Assembly: GCA_905221615.1 (NCBI GenBank)
Contig: CAJNDT010004968.1
Coordinates: forward strand, 229,122-293,121
Direction: 5' to 3'
Source of the DNA: Symbiodinium sp. CCMP2592
Taxonomy: Eukaryota; Sar; Dinophyceae; Suessiales; Symbiodiniaceae
Length of the DNA: 64,000 nt
In this document: one piece after another, positions 29,911 through 39,800 of the stretch
How positions within the stretch are numbered: the stretch's first letter is position 1
Layout of the letters: each line of letters begins with the position of its first letter
Notes under the pieces: generated by a model
Seen by the model: only the letters and a program-made list of their open reading frames with translations
What the model was told of the DNA's origin: nothing
The model's database searches: none
Translations under genes and position numbers: made by a program

Positions 29911-32900
29911 GGTGTAAGTCCCGTTGGGATCATACTGTTTGAGGTTCTCAGGTTCCTTTGCAAGCGAATGATCTCCTCATCAGTCACATCCCTGCTCACA
30001 CCCGTTTCCCTATCCACTGCCGCCAAAGATCCCCACTTTCCAAGCACATCATAGCGTTGGCCAAGTGCGAAACTTTCCCTCATCTGAAACAACGGCATAG
30101 TCGCCCACTTTGCGAATCCTGACCAAGCTTTGTAGATGGATCGGCATACCACGTATGCCATGTACGACAGAGCGGTCATGTTCGCGTCAATGCAATGGGC
30201 ATTTCGCTTTCCAGAATAGTAAGATGGCTGCATGGCGGTACGTGCAAGTTGTAGCTCAGGATCGATGTTCAAAGACTGGCCGGTAATGAAGACGGGACGA
30301 CGTTCCTGTGCGATTGCTTCTGGAACTGCGTCATCAAAGTCCTCTTCAGGCTCGACGTCCATTTCTTCATCAGGTTCCTGTTCTGGATCGTCCTCCGCGA
30401 CGACAGATGGTTCTGGGATTTCTTCAGGTTCCGCAACGGTCTCTACCTCCATGGCTTCCTGCTCCTCTTCGGGCGCCTCAGGCACTGCGGCTGCTGCGGC
30501 TTCCATTGTCTGAGCAATGAAGTCACTGGGGATCTCCGTAGGAGTCTCCCGTTGTGGAGAACCTTGGTAATATCCGCTCGAAATGAACTGTGACCAGCAA
30601 GACGTGCATCGGGAGAAACATGCTGGAACGATGTTGTAGCATGCCGGGCATACCCTCATTCTCCGTCCATCCTCGTCTCTGCGTAGGTCTTCGGGTCGCC
30701 AATTCTTGATGACAAACTTGATTCCTTTGTCCATGTAGTGATGCCGAACCGTGTTCTCCCTGTGGGACTCCAGGACAGTTGTGAGGTCACGAATGATCTG
30801 CTCCTTGCTTGTGTCGTGGGGTCCAGGAGGCATCTCGCAAAGCAATTCCATGATCTTGCTTGGCGTTCGGTATCTCTCGAACTCGGGAAGCAACGGTGAT
30901 GCATTGTAGTCCAACACCAGCTCTTTCTCCAACCTTTCATCGTAGATCTTTTCCACCAGAGCGAAAGAGTGTGTATCTCGAGGATCAGGGACGCAAAACC
31001 ATACCTCCTTGACGAAATGGAAAGGTATCGTTCGACCAACGATCATGATGCCGCTGTCTGTGATACGTCCATCCTCTCGTGCAAGATCTTGCGATGGGAC
31101 ATGAAGGACCGCCAATGGCATGTGCTTGGCGTCTCGTCCGTGTACTCGCATCTTGGTCGTTGCGTTCCGGTGATCGAACGGCGCAAACACCCCCCAATAG
31201 CTGTGGAGTCTGCCGCCTTGGTTGCCTCGGAATTGGCGCCTATGGTCGAAGTCCCCGTCGGGGTCCTCCGAACCAGGCATGATGCCTTGCGTGACAATGG
31301 AATCCAAGTTGCGGCATGCCGTAGCGTGGAACGCACCTCCAAGACGTTGCAAGAGGGTCATAGATGGAGATATTGCGAACCTGTTCTTGTCCAACTGAAG
31401 CAAGTTGTTCTGGGGATCTGAATGCGCAGAGTGACCACTCGTAGCCCGAACTGCCCATGGCTTCACCCAGCCGTTGCATAGGTTCAGGTACCTCTGGCCA
31501 TGCCGGCAATGGTCGTTGCTCTGGATCTCCGCGATCTGGTCCCGAACTGATACCAACATGTTCGAACCTGCTGATCCAAGAACTTCCGTGCCGGGGTCCT
31601 TCACTCTCACACCCAGGAACTGCAACCGAATCTTGGCCTTGTTGCGTTTCGTGGCTGCAATCATGTTCCCCTGGAACAATAGCTGAAGTCTTTCATTGTA
31701 CACTCTCTTCTTCTGTTGGTCATCGGTCCTTGAGACCCCTTCGGTGATGCGTCTGCTTTCATGGGTCCATAGTGGCTCATGCCTCACCAAGTCTTCGATC
31801 AGCACCCACCCTCCTTCATCACATTTGATGACACTGTTGAATGCCACCTGGCACCGGTTGTCAAGCCACTCCGAGCCTGGGCGCCTGGCGATTCTGTGGC
31901 GCAAGTCAGACTGGATGCATGATAGCGCCCAATCCGCATTCAACCTGCGCTGACGGGTGATGTTGCGAAGGACAACTTCGTTCACGATGTCCCACCGATT
32001 GTTGATGAAGCTTGCACCCTTGGTTGGGATCAGGTCGAGAATCCCGCACCGGATTGGCCTTCCGCCGCCGATGGATTCATAGCCTGGATTGGTGTAGCTA
32101 TGAGTGTTCTCGTCGTACACATAGCTAGGACGGTCTCCTCGTTGAGGTAGGCGTCGGTCGCGATGGTCCGAAAGCTGCTCAATGATGTCCACCACTCGCT
32201 GGCTATTCTCTGGTCCCGATTCCTGCAGTGGTACGCCACAAGCATCATTTAGGCCCCGACGATTCTCCACATCCGTGCAGAGATTGTGTTTGTTCTCATA
32301 ACGGATCAAGACCACATCACCCCGTACGGCTTCGCCTCCGCGTCGCGGTCGGGCTTTGGCCTTGGGTCGTCGGTCCGAGGATGCAACACTCACATGATCT
32401 GTGGTGTCAACGTCCATTGGTTCAGCCTCTTGTGAAGGTACTCGACGTGGATATCGAAGAAGACTTTCCTTGATGATCTGGACGCTTCGAAGTACCAGGT
32501 CCCGGGTTGCAGCATTCTCTGTGCAATTTGACAGAGTGTGTAGGTCACTGCCACAAGCAACACAGAATGTGATGCGATCGCTTCCGACTGACATCTCGCC
32601 CTGAGCGAGTACGCCAACATAGTCCTGAAGCTGCGTGACAACTCCTTCACGAATTGCATGCCTGGGATCAGGGCCTTCTGCACCTTGCTCTTCTTCGGGT
32701 TGCGCATCCACATCCACATCTTGTGCAGGTATTGGTGGAGCAACTGAGAACCCTGGATCGTCCGTGACGTTGTCAGCGGCCTGTGTCTCGTCGGTTCTCG
32801 TAATCTCTACAGGGTAGATATCACCATCGACGATCACTGTGAAATCAATCACGAGGTCAGCGGACATGTTGTTGACGATCTCAGCGACTGCTTCATTCTT

Positions 32901-34136
32901 CTTGGGCGGTGTCCTTTTGCGCGGGGAGTCAACCGTGATCAGCTCGATGGCTTCGGCTGACGCGTAGCGGAAGAATGACCTTTCGATTCCTCTCGCGCAC
33001 GCATTTGCTCCCTCAAGGCCACCCCAATTCATGAAATGACTTGGGTGTCTCATGGCAATCGTAAGAAGCCCGAGCGCCAGCTCCAATGTGTCACCCAGGA
33101 GCTCTTCCTTGGGCAAGACTGACCCTCGGTAGCATTCTTGGCGCTCTTCTGGAGTCAAAAGCATCCTCATGAAACCAGCATAAGCGCAGTTCCCGGCGTC
33201 GTAGTAGCAGATGTAGCATGTCTTGCCTTCGGAGTCGTACCCTCTGTCCCACGCCAACTGTTTGGCCTTTCCCCATGCCGCGTACTCGATGGCCTGACTG
33301 GCTGTGATTCGGAGACCACCGTAGTGAGAAACCGTCTTGCCGATGTCTTCATAGACCATCTCTGCACAAACTTTGAGGAACTCCTTGATGTCCACACGAG
33401 GATCCACGAATTGAAGCCTCAGGTCATAAAGGTGCTTTGCGCAAGCCAAGGTGTACTTCTGGGACGCGATCAAGTCATTGAAGGAGCTGATTTGATGCTG
33501 CATCTTCAAAGCTGAAGTATGCGCGCACCCAATGCAGTGCCCAGGATACCCGTTTCCGGTCGGCTTGAAGAAGGCTTGTGCGTAGCACTCAGCCAACTTC
33601 ATTCCTTCACATCCAGAGCAATAGAACGTTCTCCCTTTGACATAACCAGTGTTCGGGGTCGCATAGGTGTCGATCCTGAACCAGTAGTGCCTGTTGTCGT
33701 AGTAGGCCTCGGGAACGGTCATGGCGATGTCAAAATCCTGCCAGGTGACTGTGGACGACTCAGCGACCGTGTCACCCTGGGCACCCGACCTGATCTGTTG
33801 CTGCTGTTCCCCCGTAAACCATGTCTGCGAAATCTTGGTGGACGTCTTGACTTCACTCTTGTCCTCCCAAATCTCGACAAGCGACGGGTGAGCGACTAAG
33901 TCGGTTCTGACTGTCTCGTCCCATGAGCGAACTTTCGATGCCTCAACAAAGCACGTGGATACCATCTTCTCGCAAAACAGCTGCTTCTCATAGATAGCTA
34001 GGCCCAATTTGAACCTGACCCGATTGTCTGGTGGTGGTACCTTTTCGACTGACAAAGTGTATGCACGCCAGACGACGCATGTTTCGCCTGACTGTACATT
34101 CTTGACCAAAACGAAGATCCATGAATCACCACACAT
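29907..34136 (-). CDS. Retrotransposon ORF2, central part with Tpt1/KptA-like domain (copy 2)
   Basis: 1,409 codons. Here the reading passes unbroken through QDFDIAMTVPEAYY, showing that the ATG used in copy 1 is internal. It carries the same zinc-ribbon-like cysteine groups and the Tpt1/KptA motif series at about 31008-31925; all motif residues named for copy 1 are unchanged. The 5' break near 34055 is a 2-base difference from copy 1, and the first residues (to about KTLSVEK) before it are out of frame with the parent. Confidence 0.85.
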   Translation of the reverse strand: MCGDSWIFVLVKNVQSGETCVVWRAYTLSVEKVPPPDNRVRFKLGLAIYEKQLFCEKMVSTCFVEASKVRSWDETVRTDLVAHPSLVEIWEDKSEVKTSTKISQTWFTGEQQQQIRSGAQGDTVAESSTVTWQDFDIAMTVPEAYYDNRHYWFRIDTYATPNTGYVKGRTFYCSGCEGMKLAECYAQAFFKPTGNGYPGHCIGCAHTSALKMQHQISSFNDLIASQKYTLACAKHLYDLRLQFVDPRVDIKEFLKVCAEMVYEDIGKTVSHYGGLRITASQAIEYAAWGKAKQLAWDRGYDSEGKTCYICYYDAGNCAYAGFMRMLLTPEERQECYRGSVLPKEELLGDTLELALGLLTIAMRHPSHFMNWGGLEGANACARGIERSFFRYASAEAIELITVDSPRKRTPPKKNEAVAEIVNNMSADLVIDFTVIVDGDIYPVEITRTDETQAADNVTDDPGFSVAPPIPAQDVDVDAQPEEEQGAEGPDPRHAIREGVVTQLQDYVGVLAQGEMSVGSDRITFCVACGSDLHTLSNCTENAATRDLVLRSVQIIKESLLRYPRRVPSQEAEPMDVDTTDHVSVASSDRRPKAKARPRRGGEAVRGDVVLIRYENKHNLCTDVENRRGLNDACGVPLQESGPENSQRVVDIIEQLSDHRDRRLPQRGDRPSYVYDENTHSYTNPGYESIGGGRPIRCGILDLIPTKGASFINNRWDIVNEVVLRNITRQRRLNADWALSCIQSDLRHRIARRPGSEWLDNRCQVAFNSVIKCDEGGWVLIEDLVRHEPLWTHESRRITEGVSRTDDQQKKRVYNERLQLLFQGNMIAATKRNKAKIRLQFLGVRVKDPGTEVLGSAGSNMLVSVRDQIAEIQSNDHCRHGQRYLNLCNGWVKPWAVRATSGHSAHSDPQNNLLQLDKNRFAISPSMTLLQRLGGAFHATACRNLDSIVTQGIMPGSEDPDGDFDHRRQFRGNQGGRLHSYWGVFAPFDHRNATTKMRVHGRDAKHMPLAVLHVPSQDLAREDGRITDSGIMIVGRTIPFHFVKEVWFCVPDPRDTHSFALVEKIYDERLEKELVLDYNASPLLPEFERYRTPSKIMELLCEMPPGPHDTSKEQIIRDLTTVLESHRENTVRHHYMDKGIKFVIKNWRPEDLRRDEDGRRMRVCPACYNIVPACFSRCTSCWSQFISSGYYQGSPQRETPTEIPSDFIAQTMEAAAAAVPEAPEEEQEAMEVETVAEPEEIPEPSVVAEDDPEQEPDEEMDVEPEEDFDDAVPEAIAQERRPVFITGQSLNIDPELQLARTAMQPSYYSGKRNAHCIDANMTALSYMAYVVCRSIYKAWSGFAKWATMPLFQMRESFALGQRYDVLGKWGSLAAVDRETGVSRDVTDEEIIRLQRNLRTSNSMIPTGLTP
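31008..31925 (-). other. Tpt1/KptA-like domain (in ORF2 copy 2)
   Basis: Identical motif set to copy 1: LRHR, GGWVLIEDLV, VRATSGHS, FHATACRNLDSIV, GRLHSYWGVFA, GRTIPFHFV. Conservation in both copies says little by itself because the copies are nearly identical. Confidence 0.72.
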
Positions 34137-36706
34137 GCTCGGGCCCGCAACTCCAGTTCAATATACATTCCCAGCGCGTGGAAACCGTTGAACATAGAAG
34201 CTTTCTGTCGAAGGTAATTGCTGGCTGCTCCTACGAACCGTAAGTCGTGGTTGATGTTGACAATTGGAGGGCGCGTGGTACGCTTCCCTGCCGCAATGAT
34301 GGGGTCAACGTACGTGGCCTTGAGCTGTCGCTGCAAATCAGCACGAATCGCTGCTCCGTCTCCGACCTCACTCATCGGAAATGATATGTTCTCGATGAGG
34401 ATCGCTTGGAGAGACAGATGGTAGTGCAACGTGACGGTTGCAAGCTGCTCTTCAGTCAAGCCATCCAATGTCTCATTCACAGATTCCAACGATCCCTTTG
34501 TGACTTGGAAGTTGTAGTTGGCACCTGCGGTGATCGACGGGCTCACAATGTAGATCTCACTCCATCCATGCATGACGAGATTCTCTCTCACTGTATGCGA
34601 TGACCCTCTGGTCCTTGCGACCATGTCAAAGTCTTGGACGAGGATCGTGCATTGAGAGCGCATAGTCGCGGCATCAGGCTTGCCACCCATACCCAAACTA
34701 TTGCGAAATCCGTTCAGCGTGTTCATGGTATTGATCCTTGCTTCTGCCGGAATTTCATCGTTGTCGACAAGATCGCTGTCTGCCTCGATCATCACTGCCG
34801 AGGTAAGCATTGGAGGAGAAGGAAGATGCACGCACGACACCAATGCCAATGCATGGTACAGCCGCGAATACATCCGTAACCACATCTTCGTGCTCAGCTT
34901 CACGTAGACCTTCAGGTTGAGACCCTTGTCGTCACTTTGAGAGACGGAACGAATCCTTGCCAAGTAGGTCACCAGTCTTCTGACGTAATGCTGAATCGGT
35001 GTGGTCCCCACGTCGTGGTTGGCCACGAACTTTGGCGTCTCATCAATGGTAGGTGGGTACTCGTCTTGATCACGGGTCGTCGCCAGCAAGCTCGAGCGAC
35101 AGCCCTTTTCATCGATGTTGACGTAATGGTACCAACTTTCCTGAGCGCCAGCGGGGATTGGAGCTTCCTCCCATGTCGGTTGCGATGGTTCCTCTTCCGG
35201 TTGCGAAGTCGGTGGTTGTGGAGGAGGTGCCGCAGAAGATGATGACGCCGATGCCGTTGCCTCGTCCGTCCTTGCCCTCTTTGGTCCGTGGCTAGGGGTG
35301 GCTCGAGGCTCGGTAGCGGATCCTTGTGGTTGTCCCGGCGTTCTTCCATGCTCAGGGTGCACGATTCCTTCCGGTTCGAGGTTGCTTGCCGTAGGCATCG
35401 CCACCCTCCCCGTTGAGTACACCCAGCTAGGATGCCGTTGAAGATTGGGCGGAAATAGGCCATCATCTTGCAGAAGCGGTCTTGGTGCCTCCATCTGTTG
35501 GAATTCTGCTTCCCATATGCTCAACGTGGCGCGTTTGGTAGAGCAGTCGACCACATACCCAGATTCAACTCCGCATTGATTCCAGGTGTAGCTACGGAAC
35601 GCATCCGGCAATTGGAAGCCGTTCCTGTCTTGATCTGCACATACAGCATCCACGTGGTGCTTGAGGAAAGAGTACGTGGTGTAGTCGGAATCAGGGAGCA
35701 CATCATTGGACCATCTGTAATGCGGGTGTCCAGTGTCTGGATCAACCCATGATACGTAGGAATGAAGCACGTGGAGACAGACACTGAACGCCTGGAGCGA
35801 GTTCATCGCAAAGGCGAGCGGGTGTCCCATGCCTTGAGGCATTGTGCGCATCATCATGGCCAGCTGGTGAACGTTGAGTGGCGTGGCGCCATCGTTGTTC
35901 GCAGCACATTCCTGGTTGTAGGTCCGTAGTCCATATCCAGTGTGTTTCGCGAACATGTACATCAGCTTGCACACCCTACATAACGTAGGCTCCGCCAACA
36001 GGTCTGATTGGTCAGGTGCTCTACCCGACATTGGCAACTTGTGGTAGTAGTCCTGATTCACCGTATACCATTGTTGAATTCTCGTGTCTGTCACAGTCTG
36101 GTAGGGCGTCTCCACGGAGTTGATGAGAACAGCGAGGTTGTAGTAGCCGTCCGCAGTGACGATGTTCCTTGTTGCAGTGTTCAAGTCGAACCGAACTTGC
36201 TTTCGTTCTTGTTCCAGTTCAACCACAGCCAATTTTGCATCATCGCGGATCACTTCCTCATCCACCATGAACCTGGTGATGGCATTGTACTTCCCCTCGT
36301 GGTCAGCAACAATGTGTTTGAGACCTCCACCAAACTTAGTGACCATGGCGAGTATCTCCCCATAGGGTTTGTCCATGTACTCCTCAGGAGCAGCAAGCAA
36401 GCAAGCTTTGAGGATTTCTCGGACTCGAATGGAAAGATCTCCTCCTGACGACAGATTTGCACACGTGAACAGCAAGACCAACGGAGGTGCTTTGAAAGCT
36501 GCCCATGTGCGAATGAGATCATTGTCGACCACTTTGTCTTTCGTAATCTTCGGCGGGAGCGAGACGCTCTGCGACGAATCCCCAGAATACATCTCCAGGA
36601 ACTTGTGGAACTTCAGAAACGTTCGCATCATCCCACCAGACGGGAAAACTTCTTCGTGGTCCACTCCATCGAAGGCCAGCTCGTAGGCATTGTAGCTTTC
36701 AGCCAT
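33998..36706 (-). CDS. Retrotransposon ORF2, N-terminal part (copy 2)
   Basis: 902 codons starting MAESYNAYELAFDGV, uninterrupted where copy 1 is broken near 15012. It ends early because of the 2-base difference near 34055. Contents: an unassigned N-terminal globular region, a CRVC pair, a Pro/Gln/Ser-rich linker, then another globular part (SVNETLDGLTEEQLATVTLH). No family recognised. The start is the first ATG after the gag-pol stop, 112 bases away. Confidence 0.85.
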   Translation of the reverse strand: MAESYNAYELAFDGVDHEEVFPSGGMMRTFLKFHKFLEMYSGDSSQSVSLPPKITKDKVVDNDLIRTWAAFKAPPLVLLFTCANLSSGGDLSIRVREILKACLLAAPEEYMDKPYGEILAMVTKFGGGLKHIVADHEGKYNAITRFMVDEEVIRDDAKLAVVELEQERKQVRFDLNTATRNIVTADGYYNLAVLINSVETPYQTVTDTRIQQWYTVNQDYYHKLPMSGRAPDQSDLLAEPTLCRVCKLMYMFAKHTGYGLRTYNQECAANNDGATPLNVHQLAMMMRTMPQGMGHPLAFAMNSLQAFSVCLHVLHSYVSWVDPDTGHPHYRWSNDVLPDSDYTTYSFLKHHVDAVCADQDRNGFQLPDAFRSYTWNQCGVESGYVVDCSTKRATLSIWEAEFQQMEAPRPLLQDDGLFPPNLQRHPSWVYSTGRVAMPTASNLEPEGIVHPEHGRTPGQPQGSATEPRATPSHGPKRARTDEATASASSSSAAPPPQPPTSQPEEEPSQPTWEEAPIPAGAQESWYHYVNIDEKGCRSSLLATTRDQDEYPPTIDETPKFVANHDVGTTPIQHYVRRLVTYLARIRSVSQSDDKGLNLKVYVKLSTKMWLRMYSRLYHALALVSCVHLPSPPMLTSAVMIEADSDLVDNDEIPAEARINTMNTLNGFRNSLGMGGKPDAATMRSQCTILVQDFDMVARTRGSSHTVRENLVMHGWSEIYIVSPSITAGANYNFQVTKGSLESVNETLDGLTEEQLATVTLHYHLSLQAILIENISFPMSEVGDGAAIRADLQRQLKATYVDPIIAAGKRTTRPPIVNINHDLRFVGAASNYLRQKASMFNGFHALGMYIELELRARACVVIHGSSFWSRMYSQAKHASSGVHTLCQSKRYHHQTIGSGSNWA

Positions 36707-36818
36707 GGCTCGGGTTTCGGTCCTTCCTCCGTAGGAGGGAAGTCCCTACACCCTACTCGACTTCACGGTTCCGGGTTCTCCGTAAGAGGCACCCTTCCCC
36801 GATCCGTCTGGTCAGACC

Positions 36819-39800
36819 TTAGTTGTTCCTTAGTTGGGGCTGTCTAATAGCCCCTTCATCAGCGTCTACACACTGATGTTGCTGCCATGCAATGTCCTCA
36901 GATTCATGTGCAACATGACTGACACTGACATGAGCTCGAACAAGGCTGCGAACATTCCTCGCAATTGACCGCCATGAAACATCAATGCGCTGCGACAAAC
37001 TGTTCTTCGAATCATGGTCCAAGCAATCATTCAGTCTCATCACCAAACGGTCCGCTTCAGGCATGTTAGAGAACATGATCCTGCGTCCACCACCATCGCC
37101 ATCAGCACCAACATGATCACCAACCTTAACCTTCGTCACCTTGCCACTTGAAACAAGAGCATGCAACTCTGGCCAAGACCAACATGAGCATGAAGAAGGC
37201 ATGTCAAGCGAAAAATAGACGTCGGAAAATTCCGCACACTTCTTCAGCAGGCGTTTGAGAGATTTCAAGACACTTCTGAAAACCTTGTACTTCCCACCAG
37301 AACGTTTTTCACCCCCCACGCAAGCCCCTTCACTACTTCCAGGACCAGCACCTGATCGCAAAAGCGATGCCACGAATAGCACAGGTGTGCGCAGGTCGTT
37401 CCGGCACGCATCCTTCATTGTACCGATAAGGCTGTCCTCATCGGCCTTGGAGCTGATCAGCTCCTTGCAAGTTATGCGAGAGCAACCTTTAGTGGACTTA
37501 GGTACGGCGTAGCCGTTACCCAAGCCACAGAGGTCAACAATCATGCGGTCTGGCTTCCGTCCACCAGCCTTCGACGGCATGGCTACCAATCTCCCATCGC
37601 CAGTTGCCTGAAATTTCAAGGCTTTAAGCAATCTTCTGGAGATTTGGCTAGTCAACTCGCATTTATCAGATCGATCCTTAGCGTCCGAATCAGTCATGTG
37701 CAAATGTTTGGACGAGCACACATCAGACGACTTAGGATGCAACGCGACGTTTGCGGCAATGTACTCCCATTCATCCTTGCAGTAGCCGAGCTCAACGGCG
37801 GTTCCAGGAGACACAGGATCCCGAAAGGTATAACGCTGCCCGTGAGTGCATCCTTGGATCTTGATGCTCTTCCACATGGCATCTTCCTGAAGTCCCTTAT
37901 ACTGCTTGGTTTCCTGGACTGGTACTCGAGGAGGCACTTCGATGATGATTTGGAACCCCCATGATGCCGCTCTGCGCGCAATTCTTTGGACGACCTCCCC
38001 CCATGGGTAGTCTGTCCGCAATTTGGCCCTTTCAGGGTTGTCAGCGATTTTCCGACTCAGCCACGAATTCTTGCCCAACACCCCTGCACCAATGAAGATT
38101 ACGGAGTTAGGGTTGTCTTTCCTTGCTTGCACCACATCAAAGATGTAGGCGCACATGGCGTCGTCAACTTCTCGCCCCATACTCAGAACATTTACTTGCA
38201 GCCCAGGGTCGTAGTGAGAATCGGGAGCATGCTGGGCGATGCAATCCTTGCCTGGAGCATACTCATTCCACCAGTTCTCCTCATCGACTCCTATCAATGT
38301 CCATACCGTCACTGCCTTTGGAGCATCTTTGATAGTGATACGGTACTTCCACCGGCTGTAAGGATTCTTGTAAGCATGGACCAACCTTCCATCGTGGTCG
38401 AGGAATTGGATCACCAGACCCTCCTTGGGTTTGTTTTCGGCGAAATTGACCACGTGAGGCACAATTGCTCCATCATATCCTTGATATTCCCTTTTCTGTT
38501 CCGCCGCATCATGCCATACATCTTCGTACACCGACGACCATTGGTCATAACCAAATTGAGAGGCTTGACTTTTGGATTGGCCGTTGAAACAAAATCCCTG
38601 GTGCAATGTAAAGCCCTGGTACCCCCCATGGATGGCACGCGCCAGTGTGACAACCACCGCTCGCCATTTGGCGGGCAGGGCGCGCACATAAGACTGGCCT
38701 AGAGGCGGTTCAGGAATAGGCAAAAACGGCGGCGCAAGGACGTCCGCAATGGCAGCGGGGCGCAAATGCCCCCGCACGGGATGGTACTGAAACACAGCAC
38801 GTTCCACGTAGCGGTCGAACTTGCCCGGTGTGTCAAGGATAGCAGCACGATCCTCCATCTGGTGCCACTGCCCTTCACGAAGAATCCAAGTCGACCGAAG
38901 GTAACGACCAGGCGGCAACGCAGAAGGCGGCCCCCGCAACATGCGCGGGAACTTGACAACCAGGATGGGGTCCACACTGTCATGTTCTTGCAAGCCTTCC
39001 TTACTCGACAATCCAGCGCGATACAACACCTGAGGGAGGATCGGCGTCTGCGTGTAAGGAAAACAAGGCACCTCGCTCTTGAACGAGTAGTGCTGCTGGC
39101 CCTTCTCATCCGTGCTTTGGGTATGAGTAGGCCGCATCAGATCCATAATCTCTTGGGAGCCGATGAGATCCGGCGGAAAGATGTTGATGAGCTGACACGC
39201 ATGTGTCCAGGACACGGAATCCTTGAACGACTTGGTGTGTATGTCCGCGGACATCTTGGCAGTGACCTCGTAGGCAAGAGAAACGTAACCTTCCTGAAAG
39301 ATAGAATGCATCCATCCAATGCAGATACCGTGGGTACGTTCCAAGTGACGCATAGTCGGATTCTTGCCCGTGCGAATCACCCCGATCATGGTCTGGTTGT
39401 CGTCGTAGAAGACGAAGTTGGGGTCTTGCCCCCCAAGCTGCTGCCACAACGTGATAGCAGGCAATCCAAGACGTGACATGGCAAAGTCGGCCGCGACAAT
39501 CTCGGCCTCAGGTGTGGAATGACTCAAGCATCCCTGCCTTTTGCTAAGTCCCGCCAAGGGAAATCTTGTATGAGAACCTTGAATGTGCAAATGAGCACCG
39601 GAGGTAGATTTCAAACTTTCTCCACAACCTGCATAGTCCGCATCTGCAAACAGCCCGATGGACGAGTCCTCCAAGGAGTTCCCGACCCATCCAATCATCA
39701 TGTGATGTTTGGACTGGTGCACATAGGCCATGAGATGATGAAGAAGAGCATCCTCCTTCTTGGTCCATTTCGTGATCTTGCGTGCGAGATTGTTGATACT

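Noticed and set aside
29203..36706. Reading ORF2 as a retroviral-type envelope gene
   Set aside because: Position fits, but there is no signal peptide, no clear membrane anchor and no furin-like site; cysteine clusters are zinc-ribbon-like and a KptA-type domain occupies the centre.
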